A stretch of 64,000 nucleotides of DNA from an alpha proteobacterium L41A (GTDB lineage Bacteria > Pseudomonadota > Alphaproteobacteria > Caulobacterales > Caulobacteraceae), in assembly GCA_000335735.1 (NCBI GenBank), contig AMYY01000012.1:27140-91139 (forward strand). The letters run 5' to 3'. The notes under the pieces are model-generated. The model had not been told where the DNA came from. It saw only the letters and a program-made list of their open reading frames with translations, and did not search any database. The position numbers were made by a program, and so were the translations under genes. Positions within the stretch are counted from its first letter, which is position 1. Every line of letters starts with the position of its first letter. Shown here in pieces: positions 17,487 to 26,591 of this stretch.

Positions 17487-18272
17487 ATGGCCGATCCGAT
17501 TCATCAGTTTGCGATTCAGAAGGTCGTCGACCTTGGCGACGTCACCCTGCCTGTGCTGGGGACGGTCGATCTGGCGATCACTAACTCGCACATCGCCATG
17601 ACGGTCGCCTTCGTGCTGATCGTCGGCTTCCTGGCCGCCGTGACCGCCAACGCCCAGGTCGTGCCCGGCCGGCTGCAAGCCGCCGGCGAGGGCCTGTTCG
17701 GCCTGATCGACAATCTGGCCGATTCCATCATCGGTCACGAAGGCCGCAAGTATTTCCCGTTCATCTTCACCCTGTTCATCCTGATCCTGGGCATGAACAT
17801 CCTGGGTCTGTTCCTGACCTTCACGGCGACCTCGCAGCTGGCCATCACCGCCACCTTCGCCCTGATCACCTTCGGCCTGGTGCTGGTCGTCGGCTTCGCC
17901 AAGAACGGTCTGGGCTTCTTCAAGCTGTTCTGGCCGATGGGCGCGCCGCTGGCGCTGCGCCCGGTGGTCGGCCTGATCGAGTTCGTGTCCTTCCTGCTTC
18001 GTCCGGTCACCCTGGCGCTGCGTCTGTTCGGCAACATGCTGGGCGGTCACGTCGCGCTGAAGATCTTCGCCGGCTTCGTCGTGTCGCTGGGCCTTCTGGG
18101 CCTGGGCGGCGGCATCGGTCTGCTGGCCTTCCCGGTCGCGGCCCTGTCGCTGGGCATGGTCGTCGCCCTGACCGCTCTGGAGTTCCTGGTGGCCTTCCTC
18201 CAGGCCTTCGTCTTCGCCGTTCTGGCCTGCATCTATCTGAACGATGTGGTCAACCTGGACCACGCCCACTAA
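17487..18272 (+). CDS. atpB: ATP synthase F0 subunit a
   Basis: This 261-residue membrane stator subunit forms the two proton half-channels against the c-ring. It has five to six helices. The essential arginine is in the block TLALRLFGNMLGGHVALK, and the last helices carry ALEFLVAFLQAFVFAVLACIYLNDV. It starts six bases after atpI. Length is typical for Alphaproteobacteria. Confidence 0.95.
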   Translation: MADPIHQFAIQKVVDLGDVTLPVLGTVDLAITNSHIAMTVAFVLIVGFLAAVTANAQVVPGRLQAAGEGLFGLIDNLADSIIGHEGRKYFPFIFTLFILILGMNILGLFLTFTATSQLAITATFALITFGLVLVVGFAKNGLGFFKLFWPMGAPLALRPVVGLIEFVSFLLRPVTLALRLFGNMLGGHVALKIFAGFVVSLGLLGLGGGIGLLAFPVAALSLGMVVALTALEFLVAFLQAFVFAVLACIYLNDVVNLDHAH

Positions 18273-18330
18273 AGGGCCGGACCAGTCTCTTCACCCCAAC
18301 CACCAATGACTTTAATCTAGGAATACAATC

Positions 18331-18555
18331 ATGGACGCTGAAGCCGCGAAGTACATCGGCGCTGGTCTCGCCACCCTGGGCATGATCGGTTCGGCCCTGG
18401 GCGTGGGCAACATCTTCGGCAACTTCCTTGCCGGCGCCCTGCGCAACCCGTCGGCCGCCGCCGGCCAAGTCGGCAACCTGTTCGTCGGCGCCGCTCTGGC
18501 TGAAGCCTTGGGCATCCTGGCCTTCGTGCTCGGCATCCTGATGATCTTCGGCTGA
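18331..18555 (+). CDS. atpE: ATP synthase F0 subunit c
   Basis: This 74-residue proteolipid forms the rotor ring. It is a two-helix hairpin. The polar loop RNP is at 38-40 and the proton-carrying carboxylate is E58 in the second helix ([11 protein letters not shown]). TAGGA eight bases before the ATG is a good ribosome-binding site. A strong hairpin at 18570-18594 follows the stop and may set the level of this high-copy subunit against the single-copy ones. Confidence 0.96.
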   Translation: MDAEAAKYIGAGLATLGMIGSALGVGNIFGNFLAGALRNPSAAAGQVGNLFVGAALAEALGILAFVLGILMIFG

Positions 18556-18569
18556 TATCAGTCGATCAC

Positions 18570-18594
18570 GGCGCGCGGGGTTCGCCCGCGCGCC
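18570..18594 (+). other. Strong intercistronic hairpin between atpE and atpF'
   Basis: GGCGCGCGGG and CCCGCGCGCC form a perfect 10-base GC-only stem around a GTTCG loop, 14 bases after the atpE stop. No U-run follows, so complete termination is unlikely. Partial attenuation or 3'-end protection of the atpE message is the simplest reading. Confidence 0.7.
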
Positions 18595-18623
18595 GCTTCA
18601 TCTGATCCTGCAGTAGACGGTTC

Positions 18624-19196
18624 ATGGCCAGCACCCACACCATCGACGCGGTCCCGCCTTCGGTCGAAGCGGACCTGCACGCCGAGACGGCGACCCCCGC
18701 CGAGCACGGCTCGGGCGGCCTGCCGCAATTCCAGTTCGAACACTGGGCGGGCCAGATCGGCTATCTGCTGATCCTGTTCGTCATCCTGTATGTTCTGGTC
18801 TCCAAGGTCTTCGCGCCACGCCTTCGCAAGGTGATGGACGAACGGGCCGACACCATTTCAACCGCCGTCGCGACCGCACGCCAGGTTCAGGCCGAGGCCG
18901 CCGAACAGGCCGCCCAGGCTCAGGCCGAAGTCGCCAAGGCTCGCGCTGACGCCCGCGCCACGGCCGCCGCCGCCAAGGCGCGCGTGACAGAAGAAGCCAA
19001 CGCCCGTCAGGCCGCCGAAGAAGCCGTGGTCAACGCGCGCATCGCCGAGGCGGAAGCCTCGATCGGCAAGACCCGCGACGCCGCCATGGCCAATGTCTCC
19101 ACCATCGCCTCCGACACGACCGCCGCCATGGTCGAACGTCTGACCGGCAAGGCCGCAACCGCCGCCGAGCTGGCCGCCGTCAAGGGAGCCGCCTGA
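18624..19196 (+). CDS. atpF': ATP synthase F0 subunit b'
   Basis: The 190-residue peripheral-stalk subunit has an N-terminal extension of about 45 residues (charged, His/Ala rich), one helix (IGYLLILFVILYVLVSKVF) and a long Ala/Glu/Arg coiled coil to the end. Two different b-type genes in tandem are the photosynthetic-type b'/b pair found in Alphaproteobacteria. The longer, extended copy in first position is usually called b'. Its last base is the first base of the next gene (TGATG). Confidence 0.9.
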   Translation: MASTHTIDAVPPSVEADLHAETATPAEHGSGGLPQFQFEHWAGQIGYLLILFVILYVLVSKVFAPRLRKVMDERADTISTAVATARQVQAEAAEQAAQAQAEVAKARADARATAAAAKARVTEEANARQAAEEAVVNARIAEAEASIGKTRDAAMANVSTIASDTTAAMVERLTGKAATAAELAAVKGAA

Positions 19197-19711
19197 TGAA
19201 CCTGATCTTCGAACACGGCATCTGGAGCTTCGCCAATGCGGAGATCTGGGTCGGCATCGGCCTGATCATCTTCTTCGGCATCCTGATCGCCGCCGGCGTG
19301 CCCAAGATGGCCGGCAAGGCGCTGGACGCCAAGGCCGTCAAGATCCAGGCCGACCTGGACGAGGCCGCGCGCCTGCGCGCCGAGGCCGAAGCCCTGCTGG
19401 CCCAGATCCGCAAGGAGAAGGCCGAGGCTGAAGCCCAAGCCGCCGAGATGATGGCTCAGGCCGAAGCCGACGCCCGTCGTCTGGAAGTCGAGACCAAGGC
19501 CAAGCTGGAAGAGACCCTGGCCCGTCGTCAAAAGATGGCCGAGACCCGCATCGCCCAAGCCGAAGCCCAGGCCTCGGCCGAGGTGAAGGCCGCCGCCGCC
19601 GATCTGGCCGCCAAGTCGGCGGAACAGGTTCTGGCCGCGCGCCTCGCCAGCGGCGCCAAGGACCCGCTGCTGGACAGCGCCATCGCCCAGATCGGCGATC
19701 GCCTGAACTGA
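19196..19711 (+). CDS. atpF: ATP synthase F0 subunit b
   Basis: The 171-residue stalk subunit has an N-terminal helix (EIWVGIGLIIFFGILIAAGVP) followed by a continuous heptad-rich coiled coil (KAEAEAQAAEMMAQAEADAR and onward) that holds F1 via delta. It is translationally coupled to b'. It is the last F0 gene: the F1 genes are not in the window, as expected for the split atp operons of this class. Confidence 0.93.
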   Translation: MNLIFEHGIWSFANAEIWVGIGLIIFFGILIAAGVPKMAGKALDAKAVKIQADLDEAARLRAEAEALLAQIRKEKAEAEAQAAEMMAQAEADARRLEVETKAKLEETLARRQKMAETRIAQAEAQASAEVKAAAADLAAKSAEQVLAARLASGAKDPLLDSAIAQIGDRLN

Positions 19712-19735
19712 TCCGCGCCGATCCTCAATGAAACG

Positions 19736-19770
19736 AGGCCCCCGACGTCGCCGTCGGGGGCCTTTTTCTT
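19736..19770 (+). terminator. Rho-independent terminator of the F0 operon
   Basis: AGGCCCCCGAC and GTCGGGGGCCT form an 11-base stem around loop GTCGCC, followed by TTTTTCTT. It lies 25 bases after the atpF stop. It is the cleanest intrinsic terminator in the window. Confidence 0.95.
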
Positions 19771-19787
19771 GGGCGATCAAGCCGTGA

Positions 19788-20258
19788 TCAGTGAGCGTGG
19801 GCGCCGCCGATGATGGTCGCGCCCATCCGTTTGTCGCGCGCCACCAGCCGGGCATAGACGTTGCCCAGCACGATGCCGAAGACCGCGTGGGTGATCAGCA
19901 GCCAGGCGAAGGTGCCGAAGCCTGCGCCGGCCGTGAAGGTGCGGTAATTCCCGAACATCACGATGGCGGCCATCATCAGGATCCAGGCGCCGACGGCGAA
20001 GACGATGCCCTTGGTCTCGGGCGTGTCCGTCGGCAGGCGGGGACACAGGACGGCGAACAACGGCCCCAGGATGAAGACGCCGCTGATAACATGGACGACC
20101 CAGCCGACGGCCAGATTGCCGGGCATTCCAAGCATGCTGGCGATGACCCCCTGGAAGGGATCGAACCAGTTCAGGAACATATTGGGTATTTCGAGCAGTG
20201 AGACGGCCACGGTCGCCGCAACCCCGGCGATCAGACCTTTTTGTACGCGTGACATCAT
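19788..20258 (-). CDS. DUF6789-like four-helix membrane protein
   Basis: The protein is about 156 residues with four hydrophobic segments: GLIAGVAATVAVSLLEIP, VGWVVHVISGVFILGPLFAV, GIVFAVGAWILMMAAIVMFG and FAWLLITHAVFGIVLGNVYA. It ends GGAHAH. It resembles DUF6789-type membrane proteins of unknown role. I choose the ATG at 20258, which has GGGAGG about ten bases upstream, over a TTG at 20276. It is convergent with the ATP synthase operon and appears to be transcribed alone. Confidence 0.75.
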   Translation of the reverse strand: MMSRVQKGLIAGVAATVAVSLLEIPNMFLNWFDPFQGVIASMLGMPGNLAVGWVVHVISGVFILGPLFAVLCPRLPTDTPETKGIVFAVGAWILMMAAIVMFGNYRTFTAGAGFGTFAWLLITHAVFGIVLGNVYARLVARDKRMGATIIGGAHAH

Positions 20259-20353
20259 GACCTTAGCGCCTCCCAACGCATGAGTGGTTCTCTGATAACG
20301 CGCAGACAGGATACGCCTGACTTGGGAGAGCGGTGTTCACGATCCTGTGGTTA

Positions 20354-20375
20354 GCGGTTGCAGCAACGCAACCGC
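20354..20375. other. Short perfect stem-loop between two minus-strand genes
   Basis: GCGGTTGC and GCAACCGC pair perfectly around AGCAAC. It sits just after the stop of the gene at 20390-20794 on the minus strand and may be its transcript end. There is no U-run, so termination is only a suggestion. Confidence 0.4.
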
Positions 20376-20389
20376 GAAATAAGGATCAA

Positions 20390-20794
20390 CTAGCGGAACA
20401 GCTTGCGGAAATACCGCCGGACGCTCTTGCGGCCGCGCGAGAGGCGACGGCTGGAGCGTTTGGTCACGATCTTCTCGGCGCGGAGCGCCTGTTGCCAGAA
20501 GACCGGGGCGAACTCGGGCTTCTTCCGCATCAGGCGACGGAAGGGATAGACCCATTTCGGCCGCGCATATTGGGCACGAATGAACTGGCGCTTGGCCCAG
20601 AACGAGCTTTTCAGGATCAGCATCAAACCGACGGCGATGACGGGAATGCCGCCCGGGCCGGGCAGGGGGGCGATCAGAATGCCCAGCAGCACGACGAACA
20701 GCCCGCCGATCATCAGCGCCCAGCGTTTGACGACCCGCAGCGTCGAGGCGCGCGGCTTGTCTGAACGGACGAAGGGAACGGGGAGTGAGGTCAC
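20390..20794 (-). CDS. PGPGW-type transmembrane protein
   Basis: The 134-residue protein has a central hydrophobic region, ALMIGGLFVVLLGILIAPLPGPGGIPVIAVGLMLIL (about 27-62), split by the LPGPGGIP turn that defines the PGPGW family. A strongly basic C-terminus follows (KRSSRRLSRGRKSVRRYFRK). The family is small and uncharacterised, probably anchored by a re-entrant or double helix with a cytoplasmic tail that could touch nucleic acid or phospholipid. The ATG at 20794 is the first start with full similarity. The 211 bases between it and the SDR gene hold no gene I can support. Confidence 0.78.
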   Translation of the reverse strand: MTSLPVPFVRSDKPRASTLRVVKRWALMIGGLFVVLLGILIAPLPGPGGIPVIAVGLMLILKSSFWAKRQFIRAQYARPKWVYPFRRLMRKKPEFAPVFWQQALRAEKIVTKRSSRRLSRGRKSVRRYFRKLFR

Positions 20795-21005
20795 GAATAC
20801 GCCAGATGGGGAGGAGGATCGTCATGACAACGATCGCCACGGGCGCACGATCCCTCGTCGGGAAAGGAAAAGGCGACCGTGACGACCTTGCCACAAGACC
20901 CCTTAACGCCCTGCGTCCATGGCGGATGGATGTCCGGCGGGTGAAGCTTTGGTCATGAAGGGACGATCTCTGCGCGCCGTGGCGCGACGGACACGCCCCG
21001 CGCCG

Positions 21006-21929
21006 TCAGCCGTAGGTCACGCCCGTCAGACGCTCCGATTCCGACCACAGACGCCTGGCCACATCACCGTTCTTGGCCTGGCGCTTGATCACCGCAACGC
21101 CGGGCGGTCCCTTCATCTCCTGAAACCCGGTAGGGCCATAATAGCCGCCGGGCGTCGGGTCCGGCAGGGTCGCGGCCATCAGGACGGGCAGGGCGCCGTC
21201 CGCGGCCGAATGGCTGAGCACGGCCTCCAGCAACCGGGCGCCGCGCGCGAACAGGCCAGGCTTGCCGGCATGGCCGTTGGCGATCAGGTCGGTGCGGGCG
21301 AAGCCGGGGTGGGCCGCCACGCTGGTCAGGCCCCAGCCGTGGGCGTCGCTGCGGCGCTGAAGCTCCACGGCGAACATCAGCATGGCCAGCTTGGACTGCT
21401 GATAGACCGGCCAGGGGCTGTAGTGGGTCTGATAGTTCAGGTCGTCCAGACGGATATGGCCGCTGCGGTGGGCGACGCTGGACAGCTGGACCACGCGGGC
21501 CTTTGCCCCAATCAGCAACGGCAGCAGGCGGCCGACTAGGGCGAAGTGGGACAGGTAGTTGGTCCCGAACTGCATCTCGAACCCATCGACGGTCGTCTGT
21601 CGCGTCGGCAGGGCCATGACCCCCGCATTGTCGATCAGGATGTCGATGGGGCGTCCCATCGCCAGATGGCGCTCGGCGAAGGCCTGGACGGAGGCCAGGC
21701 TGGCCAGGTCCAGCAGATCGAACCGTACGGCCGCATTCGGATGATGAGACCGGATCAGCCGTTCGGCCTCGGCCCCCTTGTCGGGATTGCGGGCCGCCAA
21801 CACGACCTCCGCGCCCTTGCCGGCCAGCACCAGGGCGGTTTCCAGCCCCAGCCCGCCGGTCGCGCCGGTGACGATGGCCAGTCGGCCGGAAAGGTCGGGG
21901 ATGTCGTTCGTCGTCCAGGTCATGGCCAT
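21006..21929 (-). CDS. Short-chain dehydrogenase/reductase (retinol-dehydrogenase-like)
   Basis: The 307-residue Rossmann-fold oxidoreductase has the cofactor motif TGATGGLG (about 19-26), the stabilising NAGVMA, the catalytic serine in VVQLSSVAHRSG and the YxxxK pair in YQQSK. An arginine-containing AARNPDK after the second strand favours NADP(H). It is longer than classical SDRs and has an extended substrate-binding region (HPGFARTDL), like the WW-oxidoreductase/retinol-dehydrogenase-like group. It stands downstream of the gcv operon but is separated by a hairpin. The substrate is unknown. Confidence 0.85.
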   Translation of the reverse strand: MAMTWTTNDIPDLSGRLAIVTGATGGLGLETALVLAGKGAEVVLAARNPDKGAEAERLIRSHHPNAAVRFDLLDLASLASVQAFAERHLAMGRPIDILIDNAGVMALPTRQTTVDGFEMQFGTNYLSHFALVGRLLPLLIGAKARVVQLSSVAHRSGHIRLDDLNYQTHYSPWPVYQQSKLAMLMFAVELQRRSDAHGWGLTSVAAHPGFARTDLIANGHAGKPGLFARGARLLEAVLSHSAADGALPVLMAATLPDPTPGGYYGPTGFQEMKGPPGVAVIKRQAKNGDVARRLWSESERLTGVTYG

Positions 21930-21958
21930 GACCTAGCGATGGATCAGCCCCGCGTCAG

Positions 21959-21978
21959 CCCCTTCCCGCAGGAAGGGG
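21959..21978. other. Hairpin between gcvPB and the SDR gene
   Basis: CCCCTTCC and GGAAGGGG pair around CGCA. It follows the gcvPB stop (21990, minus strand) by about 12 bases. It could end or slow the gcv transcript, but it lacks a U-run. Confidence 0.45.
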
Positions 21979-21989
21979 CGACTTCAGGG

Positions 21990-23558
21990 TCAGGCCGCCT
22001 TGTTGGAGCCTTCCGGCGCGGTCCAGCGCAGAACCGGCGAACGGGCGGCGCGGGTTTCGTCCAGACGTTTCAGCGGCGCATGGAAGGGCGCGCCCTTGAA
22101 GCGATCGACGTCGCCGGCCTTGGCCGCTCCGGCCAGGGCGCGCATCGCCTCGATGAAGCGATCCAGTTCGGCCTTGGACTCGGTCTCGGTCGGTTCGATC
22201 AGCATGGCCCCGTGGACGACCAGCGGGAAATACATAGTCATCGGGTGGAAGCCCTCGTCGATCATCGCCTTGGCGAAGTCGAGCGTGGTGATGTCCGTGC
22301 CCTTCAGCCATTCGTCGTCGAACAGGGCCTCGTGCATGCAGGGGCCGTCGGGGAAGGCGGCCGACATCAAGTCACCGAGCCGGGCCTTGATGTAGTTGGC
22401 GTTCAGGACGGCGTCCTCGGCGACCTGACGCAGGCCGTCGGCGCCGTGCGACATCATGTAGGACAGGGCGCGGGTGTACATGCCCATCTGGCCCTGGAAG
22501 GCGCACAGACGGCCGAAGGCTTGCTCGGCCTCGTCCTCCTCGCGCTCGATCAGGCGATAGCCGCCGTCGTCATGCACGACCCACGGAGCCGGGGCGAAGG
22601 GCGCCAGGGCTTCGGAAAGGACCACCGGACCCGCGCCCGGACCGCCGCCGCCATGGGGCGTCGAGAAGGTCTTGTGCAGATTGATGTGCATGGCGTCGAC
22701 GCCCAGGTCGCCTGGACGAACCCGGCCGACGATGGCGTTGAAGTTGGCGCCGTCGCAGTAGAAATAGGCGCCGGCCTCGTGCGTCAGGCGGCTGATCTCC
22801 AGGATGTCGCGCTCGAACAGCCCGCAGGTGTTCGGATTGGTCACCATGATGGCGGCGACGTCGTCACCCAGCTTGGACGCCAGGTCGGCGACGTCCACGC
22901 GGCCGTCTTCGGTCTGGGCCACTTCGACCACCGAATAGCCGACGAAGGCGGCGGTCGCCGGGTTGGTGCCGTGGGCGCTGGTGGGCACCAGAACCTTGCG
23001 GCGCTTCTCATGCTGGCCCGAGGCCTCGTGGGCGGCGCGGATCGCCATCAGACCGCACAGTTCGCCGTGGGCGCCGGCCTTGGGCGAGAGGGCGACAGCG
23101 GGCATGCCGGTCAGGGTCTTCAGCCAATGGGCCAAGGTGTCCATCAGCTCCAGCGCGCCCTGAACCGTGGAGATCGGCTGCAGCGGGTGGATGTCCGAGA
23201 AGCCGGGCAGGCGCGCCATCTTCTCGTTCAGGCGCGGGTTGTGCTTCATCGTGCACGACCCCAGCGGATAGATGGCCAGGTCGATGGCGTGGTTCTTCTG
23301 GCTCAGGCGCACATAGTGGCGCATGGCTTCCGGCTCCGACAGGCCGGGCAGGCCGATCGGATCCTTGCGGACCAGGTCGCCCAGGTCGGAGCCGTCCGTC
23401 TTGGGTTCCGGCAGGTCGACGCCGGTCTTGCCCCAGCCGTCGCCCTCGAAGATCAGGGCTTCGTTCTGCAACAGGCCGCGGCCGCCGGTCAGGGTGGCGG
23501 GTTTGGTCTGGACCCGGTTCGGAGCGGTCGGGCGGCCGACGGTGTTCATGGTGCTCAT
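21990..23558 (-). CDS. gcvPB: Glycine dehydrogenase (decarboxylating) subunit 2
   Basis: The 522-residue PLP-dependent half of the split P protein removes CO2 from glycine and passes the aminomethyl group to lipoyl-GcvH. The PLP lysine lies in HINLHKTFSTPHGGGGPG. YPLGSCTMKHNPRLNE and VPTSAHGTNPATAAF are family blocks. The two-subunit P protein, rather than the single-chain form of about 950 residues, is found in many Alphaproteobacteria and Gram-positives. It starts 12 bases after gcvPA and is the last gene of the operon. Confidence 0.95.
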   Translation of the reverse strand: MSTMNTVGRPTAPNRVQTKPATLTGGRGLLQNEALIFEGDGWGKTGVDLPEPKTDGSDLGDLVRKDPIGLPGLSEPEAMRHYVRLSQKNHAIDLAIYPLGSCTMKHNPRLNEKMARLPGFSDIHPLQPISTVQGALELMDTLAHWLKTLTGMPAVALSPKAGAHGELCGLMAIRAAHEASGQHEKRRKVLVPTSAHGTNPATAAFVGYSVVEVAQTEDGRVDVADLASKLGDDVAAIMVTNPNTCGLFERDILEISRLTHEAGAYFYCDGANFNAIVGRVRPGDLGVDAMHINLHKTFSTPHGGGGPGAGPVVLSEALAPFAPAPWVVHDDGGYRLIEREEDEAEQAFGRLCAFQGQMGMYTRALSYMMSHGADGLRQVAEDAVLNANYIKARLGDLMSAAFPDGPCMHEALFDDEWLKGTDITTLDFAKAMIDEGFHPMTMYFPLVVHGAMLIEPTETESKAELDRFIEAMRALAGAAKAGDVDRFKGAPFHAPLKRLDETRAARSPVLRWTAPEGSNKAA

Positions 23559-23570
23559 GGTCAGTATCCC

Positions 23571-24917
23571 TTACGCGCCGAGGACTTTGGAGAGCGACTT
23601 GGCGAGGATCTGGATGTCGGCATCCAGGGTCGTCTCGGTCGCGGCGACCAGCAGGACGTCGTCCATGCCGGCGTCAGGGGCCAGGCGGCTGTAGGGCACA
23701 CCCGCCAGGATGTGGTGACCGGCCAGGGCGTCCACGACCTCGGCCGCGTTCTTGGGCAGGCGCACCGCGAACTCGTTGAAGAAGCGGTCGGTCAGGACTT
23801 CGACGCCCGGAATGGCGGCCAGGGCGTCGCGCGTGGCGACGGCCTTTTCGTGGTTCAGCAGGGCCAGCTTGCGCAGACCCGTCTCGCCCAGCAGGCTCAT
23901 GTGGATGGTGAAGGCCAGGGTGCACAGGCCCGAGTTGGTGCAGATGTTCGAGGTCGCCTTGTCGCGGCGGATGTGCTGCTCGCGGGTCGACAGGGTCAGG
24001 ACGAAGCCGCGTTCGCCATCGGCGTCCACGGTCTCGCCGGTCAGACGGCCGGGCATCTGGCGGATCAGCTTCTCGCGCGTGGCGAACAGGCCGACGTAGG
24101 GACCGCCGAAGTTCAGGGCGTTGCCGATCGACTGTCCTTCCGCCGCGACGATGTCGGCGCCCATCTCGCCGGGCGACTTCAGCAGGCCCATCGAAACGGC
24201 TTCCGTCACCACGACGATCAGCAGGGCGCCGGCGGCGTGGGCGGCCTCGGCGATCTTGGTCACGTCGGTGGCCGTGCCGAAGACGTTGGGGGTCTGAACT
24301 ACGACGCAGGCGGTGTCGGGACCGATCTGGTCGATCACGGCGGCCTCGGCGTCGACGGCGGCGGGCAGGGCCAGGGTCTCGACGCCGACGGCGTGAACCA
24401 CGGTCTCGGTCGCCTTGATATAGTGCGGGTGGACGCCGCCCGAGATCACCGCCTTGTTGCGACGGGTCACGCGGGTCGCCATCAGCACGCCCTCGGCCAT
24501 GGCGGTCGAACCGTCGTACAGGCTGGCGTTGGCGACCGGCATCCCGGTCAGGTTCGCGACCTGGGTCTGGAACTCGTACAGGTACTGTAGCGTGCCCTGC
24601 GCGATTTCCGGCTGATAGGGGGTGTAGCTGGTCAGGAACTCCGAGCGCTGGATCACGTGGTCCACCGTCGCCGGGACGTGGTGCTTGTAGGCTCCAGCGC
24701 CGCAGAAGAAGGGCACGGCGCCGGCCGTGGCGTTCTTGGCCGCCATGGCGGACAGGGCGCGCTCGACCTCCAGTTCGCCTGCGACGCGCGGCAGATCGAC
24801 GGGGCCGTCCAAACGGGCGGCCTGGGGCACGTCCACGAATAGATCATCGATGGATTTCGCGCCGATGGCGGCGAGCATCGCCGTGCGGTCGTCGGGCGTC
24901 AGGGGGAGGTAACGCAT
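23571..24917 (-). CDS. gcvPA: Glycine dehydrogenase (decarboxylating) subunit 1
   Basis: This is the 448-residue N-terminal half of the P protein and pairs with GcvPB. Landmarks are [37 protein letters not shown] and [15 protein letters not shown]. The frame stays open upstream to 24980, but those codons come from the repeat element. The ATG at 24917 ([11 protein letters not shown]) has an AGGAACC-like purine stretch before it and matches the family start. Confidence 0.94.
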   Translation of the reverse strand: MRYLPLTPDDRTAMLAAIGAKSIDDLFVDVPQAARLDGPVDLPRVAGELEVERALSAMAAKNATAGAVPFFCGAGAYKHHVPATVDHVIQRSEFLTSYTPYQPEIAQGTLQYLYEFQTQVANLTGMPVANASLYDGSTAMAEGVLMATRVTRRNKAVISGGVHPHYIKATETVVHAVGVETLALPAAVDAEAAVIDQIGPDTACVVVQTPNVFGTATDVTKIAEAAHAAGALLIVVVTEAVSMGLLKSPGEMGADIVAAEGQSIGNALNFGGPYVGLFATREKLIRQMPGRLTGETVDADGERGFVLTLSTREQHIRRDKATSNICTNSGLCTLAFTIHMSLLGETGLRKLALLNHEKAVATRDALAAIPGVEVLTDRFFNEFAVRLPKNAAEVVDALAGHHILAGVPYSRLAPDAGMDDVLLVAATETTLDADIQILAKSLSKVLGA

Positions 24918-24935
24918 ATCCGGTTCCTTGCATCC

Positions 24936-25041
24936 GTCATCCTCGGGCTTGACCCGAGGATCGGATGTTGTGCGGCTCATGAGTCAAAGGCTTCGCACGA
25001 GTGGTTGATCGTCAGGCCCTCGGGTCAAGCCCGAGGGTGAC
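24936..25041. repeat. REP-type element inside the gcv operon (copy 2)
   Basis: The left arm at 24936-24962 is identical to the left arm of the element at 1171-1197. The right arm at 25016-25041 has the inverted sequence with small changes (CCCTCGGGTCAAGCCCGAGGG). About 50 unrelated bases lie between the arms. It separates gcvH (stop 25053) from gcvPA (start 24917). When transcribed, each arm can fold into a hairpin. Confidence 0.8.
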
Positions 25042-25052
25042 GGATTTGAAAG

Positions 25053-25418
25053 TTAGAGAGTTTTCAGGAAATCGTCGTAGGCGGCCTGGTCCATCAGGGC
25101 GTCCAGCTGCGAGGCGTCCGAGACCTTGATCTTGGCGAACCAGCCGTCGGCTTCGGCGCCCGAGTTGACGGTTTCCGGGGCGGTCGACAGGGCGTCGTTC
25201 GCCTCGACCACCTCGCCCGAGACGGGGGCGTAGACGTCCGACGCCGCCTTGACGCTCTCGACCACGGCGAAGCTGTCGCCCTTGGAGACGGTCTTGCCGA
25301 CTTCAGGCACTTCGACGAACACCACGTCGCCCAGGGCGTCGGCGGCGTGTTTGGAGATGCCGACGGTGGCGATGTCGCCGTCCAGGCTGACCCACTCGTG
25401 ATCCTTGGTGAACTTCAT
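25053..25418 (-). CDS. gcvH: Glycine cleavage system H protein
   Basis: The 121-residue carrier shuttles the aminomethyl group on a lipoyl arm between P, T and L proteins. The lipoylation site is K57 in [14 protein letters not shown]. The N-terminus [13 protein letters not shown] and the C-terminal AAYDDFLK are family standards. It lies 11 bases after gcvT. The 135-base gap to gcvPA downstream is filled by a REP-type element. Confidence 0.96.
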   Translation of the reverse strand: MKFTKDHEWVSLDGDIATVGISKHAADALGDVVFVEVPEVGKTVSKGDSFAVVESVKAASDVYAPVSGEVVEANDALSTAPETVNSGAEADGWFAKIKVSDASQLDALMDQAAYDDFLKTL

Positions 25419-25429
25419 GGTCTGATCTC

Positions 25430-26542
25430 TCAGGCTTTGGGTTTGCGGTAATAGCGTTGGGCCACGAAGGGCATGGCGACGACTTCGGCGGCGGCGGTCT
25501 TGCCGCGCACGATGACCTTCAGCTCCGTGCCAAGGGCGGCATGGGCCGGCGGGACGTAGCCCATGGCGATGTTCTTGCCCAAGGTGGGGGAGGGGCCGCC
25601 CGAGGTGACCTTGCCGATCACGGCGCCGTCGGCGTCGGCGATCTCGGCGCCTTCACGGGCCGGGGCGCCTTCCTTGACGATCAGCCCGACGCGAACGCGC
25701 GAGGGGCCGTCGGACAGTTCCTTCAGAATGCGGTCCGCGCCGGCGAAGTCCCCGCGTTCCTTGCGCGACTTGGACAGGGCGAAGGTCAGGGCGCCTTCGA
25801 CCGGTGAGGTGGTCGGGTCGATGTCATGGCCGTGCAGCGGCAGGCCAGCTTCCAGACGCAAGCTGTCGCGGGCGCCCAGGCCGATCGGCTTGACGCGAGC
25901 GTCTTCCAGGATCGTGTGCCAGATGCGCTCGGCCTGGTCCGCCGGGACCGAAATCTCATAGCCGTCCTCGCCGGTGTAGCCCGAGCGCGAGACGTAGCAG
26001 TCGGCGCCGAACAGCATCAGACGGGCGCATTCCATGAAGGCCATTTCGGCCAGGATCGGCTCGTGCGCGGCCATGACCTCGGCGGCTTCCGGCCCCTGGA
26101 TGGCGATCAGCGCGCGGTCCAGCACCGTCAGCTTGGCGTCGCCTTCAAGGTTGGCTTCCCAGAAGGCGAAGTCCTCGTCCTTGTTGCCGGCATTGACAAC
26201 GACGAAGAGGCCATCGTGGTCGGGACGGCCGGCCATCAGGTCGTCGATGATCCCACCGTCGGCGTTCAGCAGCAGGCTGTATTTCTGTTTTCCGGCCTTC
26301 AGGATCGCGTAGTCGCCCGGCACGAACCGCTCGAACTGGGCGGTCGCGTCCTCGCCGGTGATCTTGCACTGGCCCATGTGGGAGACGTCGAACAGACCGG
26401 CGTGTTCACGGGTCCAGCGGTGCTCGGCCAGAACGCCTTCGTACTGGACCGGCATGTCATAGCCGCCGAACCCCACCATGCGGGCGCCCAGCGCGCGGTG
26501 CGCGGCGTTTAAAGGCGTGGTCTTCAGGGTCTGGTCGGTCAT
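25430..26542 (-). CDS. gcvT: Aminomethyltransferase (glycine cleavage T protein)
   Basis: The 370-residue tetrahydrofolate-dependent enzyme releases ammonia and 5,10-methylene-THF from the GcvH-bound intermediate. Visible are [18 protein letters not shown] near the start, FDVSHMGQ, the folate-site block [16 protein letters not shown], and [14 protein letters not shown] carrying the conserved residues near the active site. It is the first gene of the operon and follows the tandem riboswitch by about 50 bases. AGCCTGAACC precedes the ATG, so the ribosome-binding site is weak. Confidence 0.96.
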   Translation of the reverse strand: MTDQTLKTTPLNAAHRALGARMVGFGGYDMPVQYEGVLAEHRWTREHAGLFDVSHMGQCKITGEDATAQFERFVPGDYAILKAGKQKYSLLLNADGGIIDDLMAGRPDHDGLFVVVNAGNKDEDFAFWEANLEGDAKLTVLDRALIAIQGPEAAEVMAAHEPILAEMAFMECARLMLFGADCYVSRSGYTGEDGYEISVPADQAERIWHTILEDARVKPIGLGARDSLRLEAGLPLHGHDIDPTTSPVEGALTFALSKSRKERGDFAGADRILKELSDGPSRVRVGLIVKEGAPAREGAEIADADGAVIGKVTSGGPSPTLGKNIAMGYVPPAHAALGTELKVIVRGKTAAAEVVAMPFVAQRYYRKPKA

Positions 26543-26591
26543 GGTTCAGGCTTTCACGGTCGCGTGTTGTGGCGGAGCTCCGCCGTCCTCG

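Noticed and set aside
21546..24590. Very long open frame (over 1000 codons) on the plus strand
   Set aside because: It is antisense to gcvPA, gcvPB and the SDR gene, has Gln/His/Gly-rich composition and no recognisable motif; it arises from codon bias in GC-rich DNA.
24918..24980. Upstream extension of gcvPA
   Set aside because: The extra codons read through the repeat element; family start MRYLPLTP fits better.
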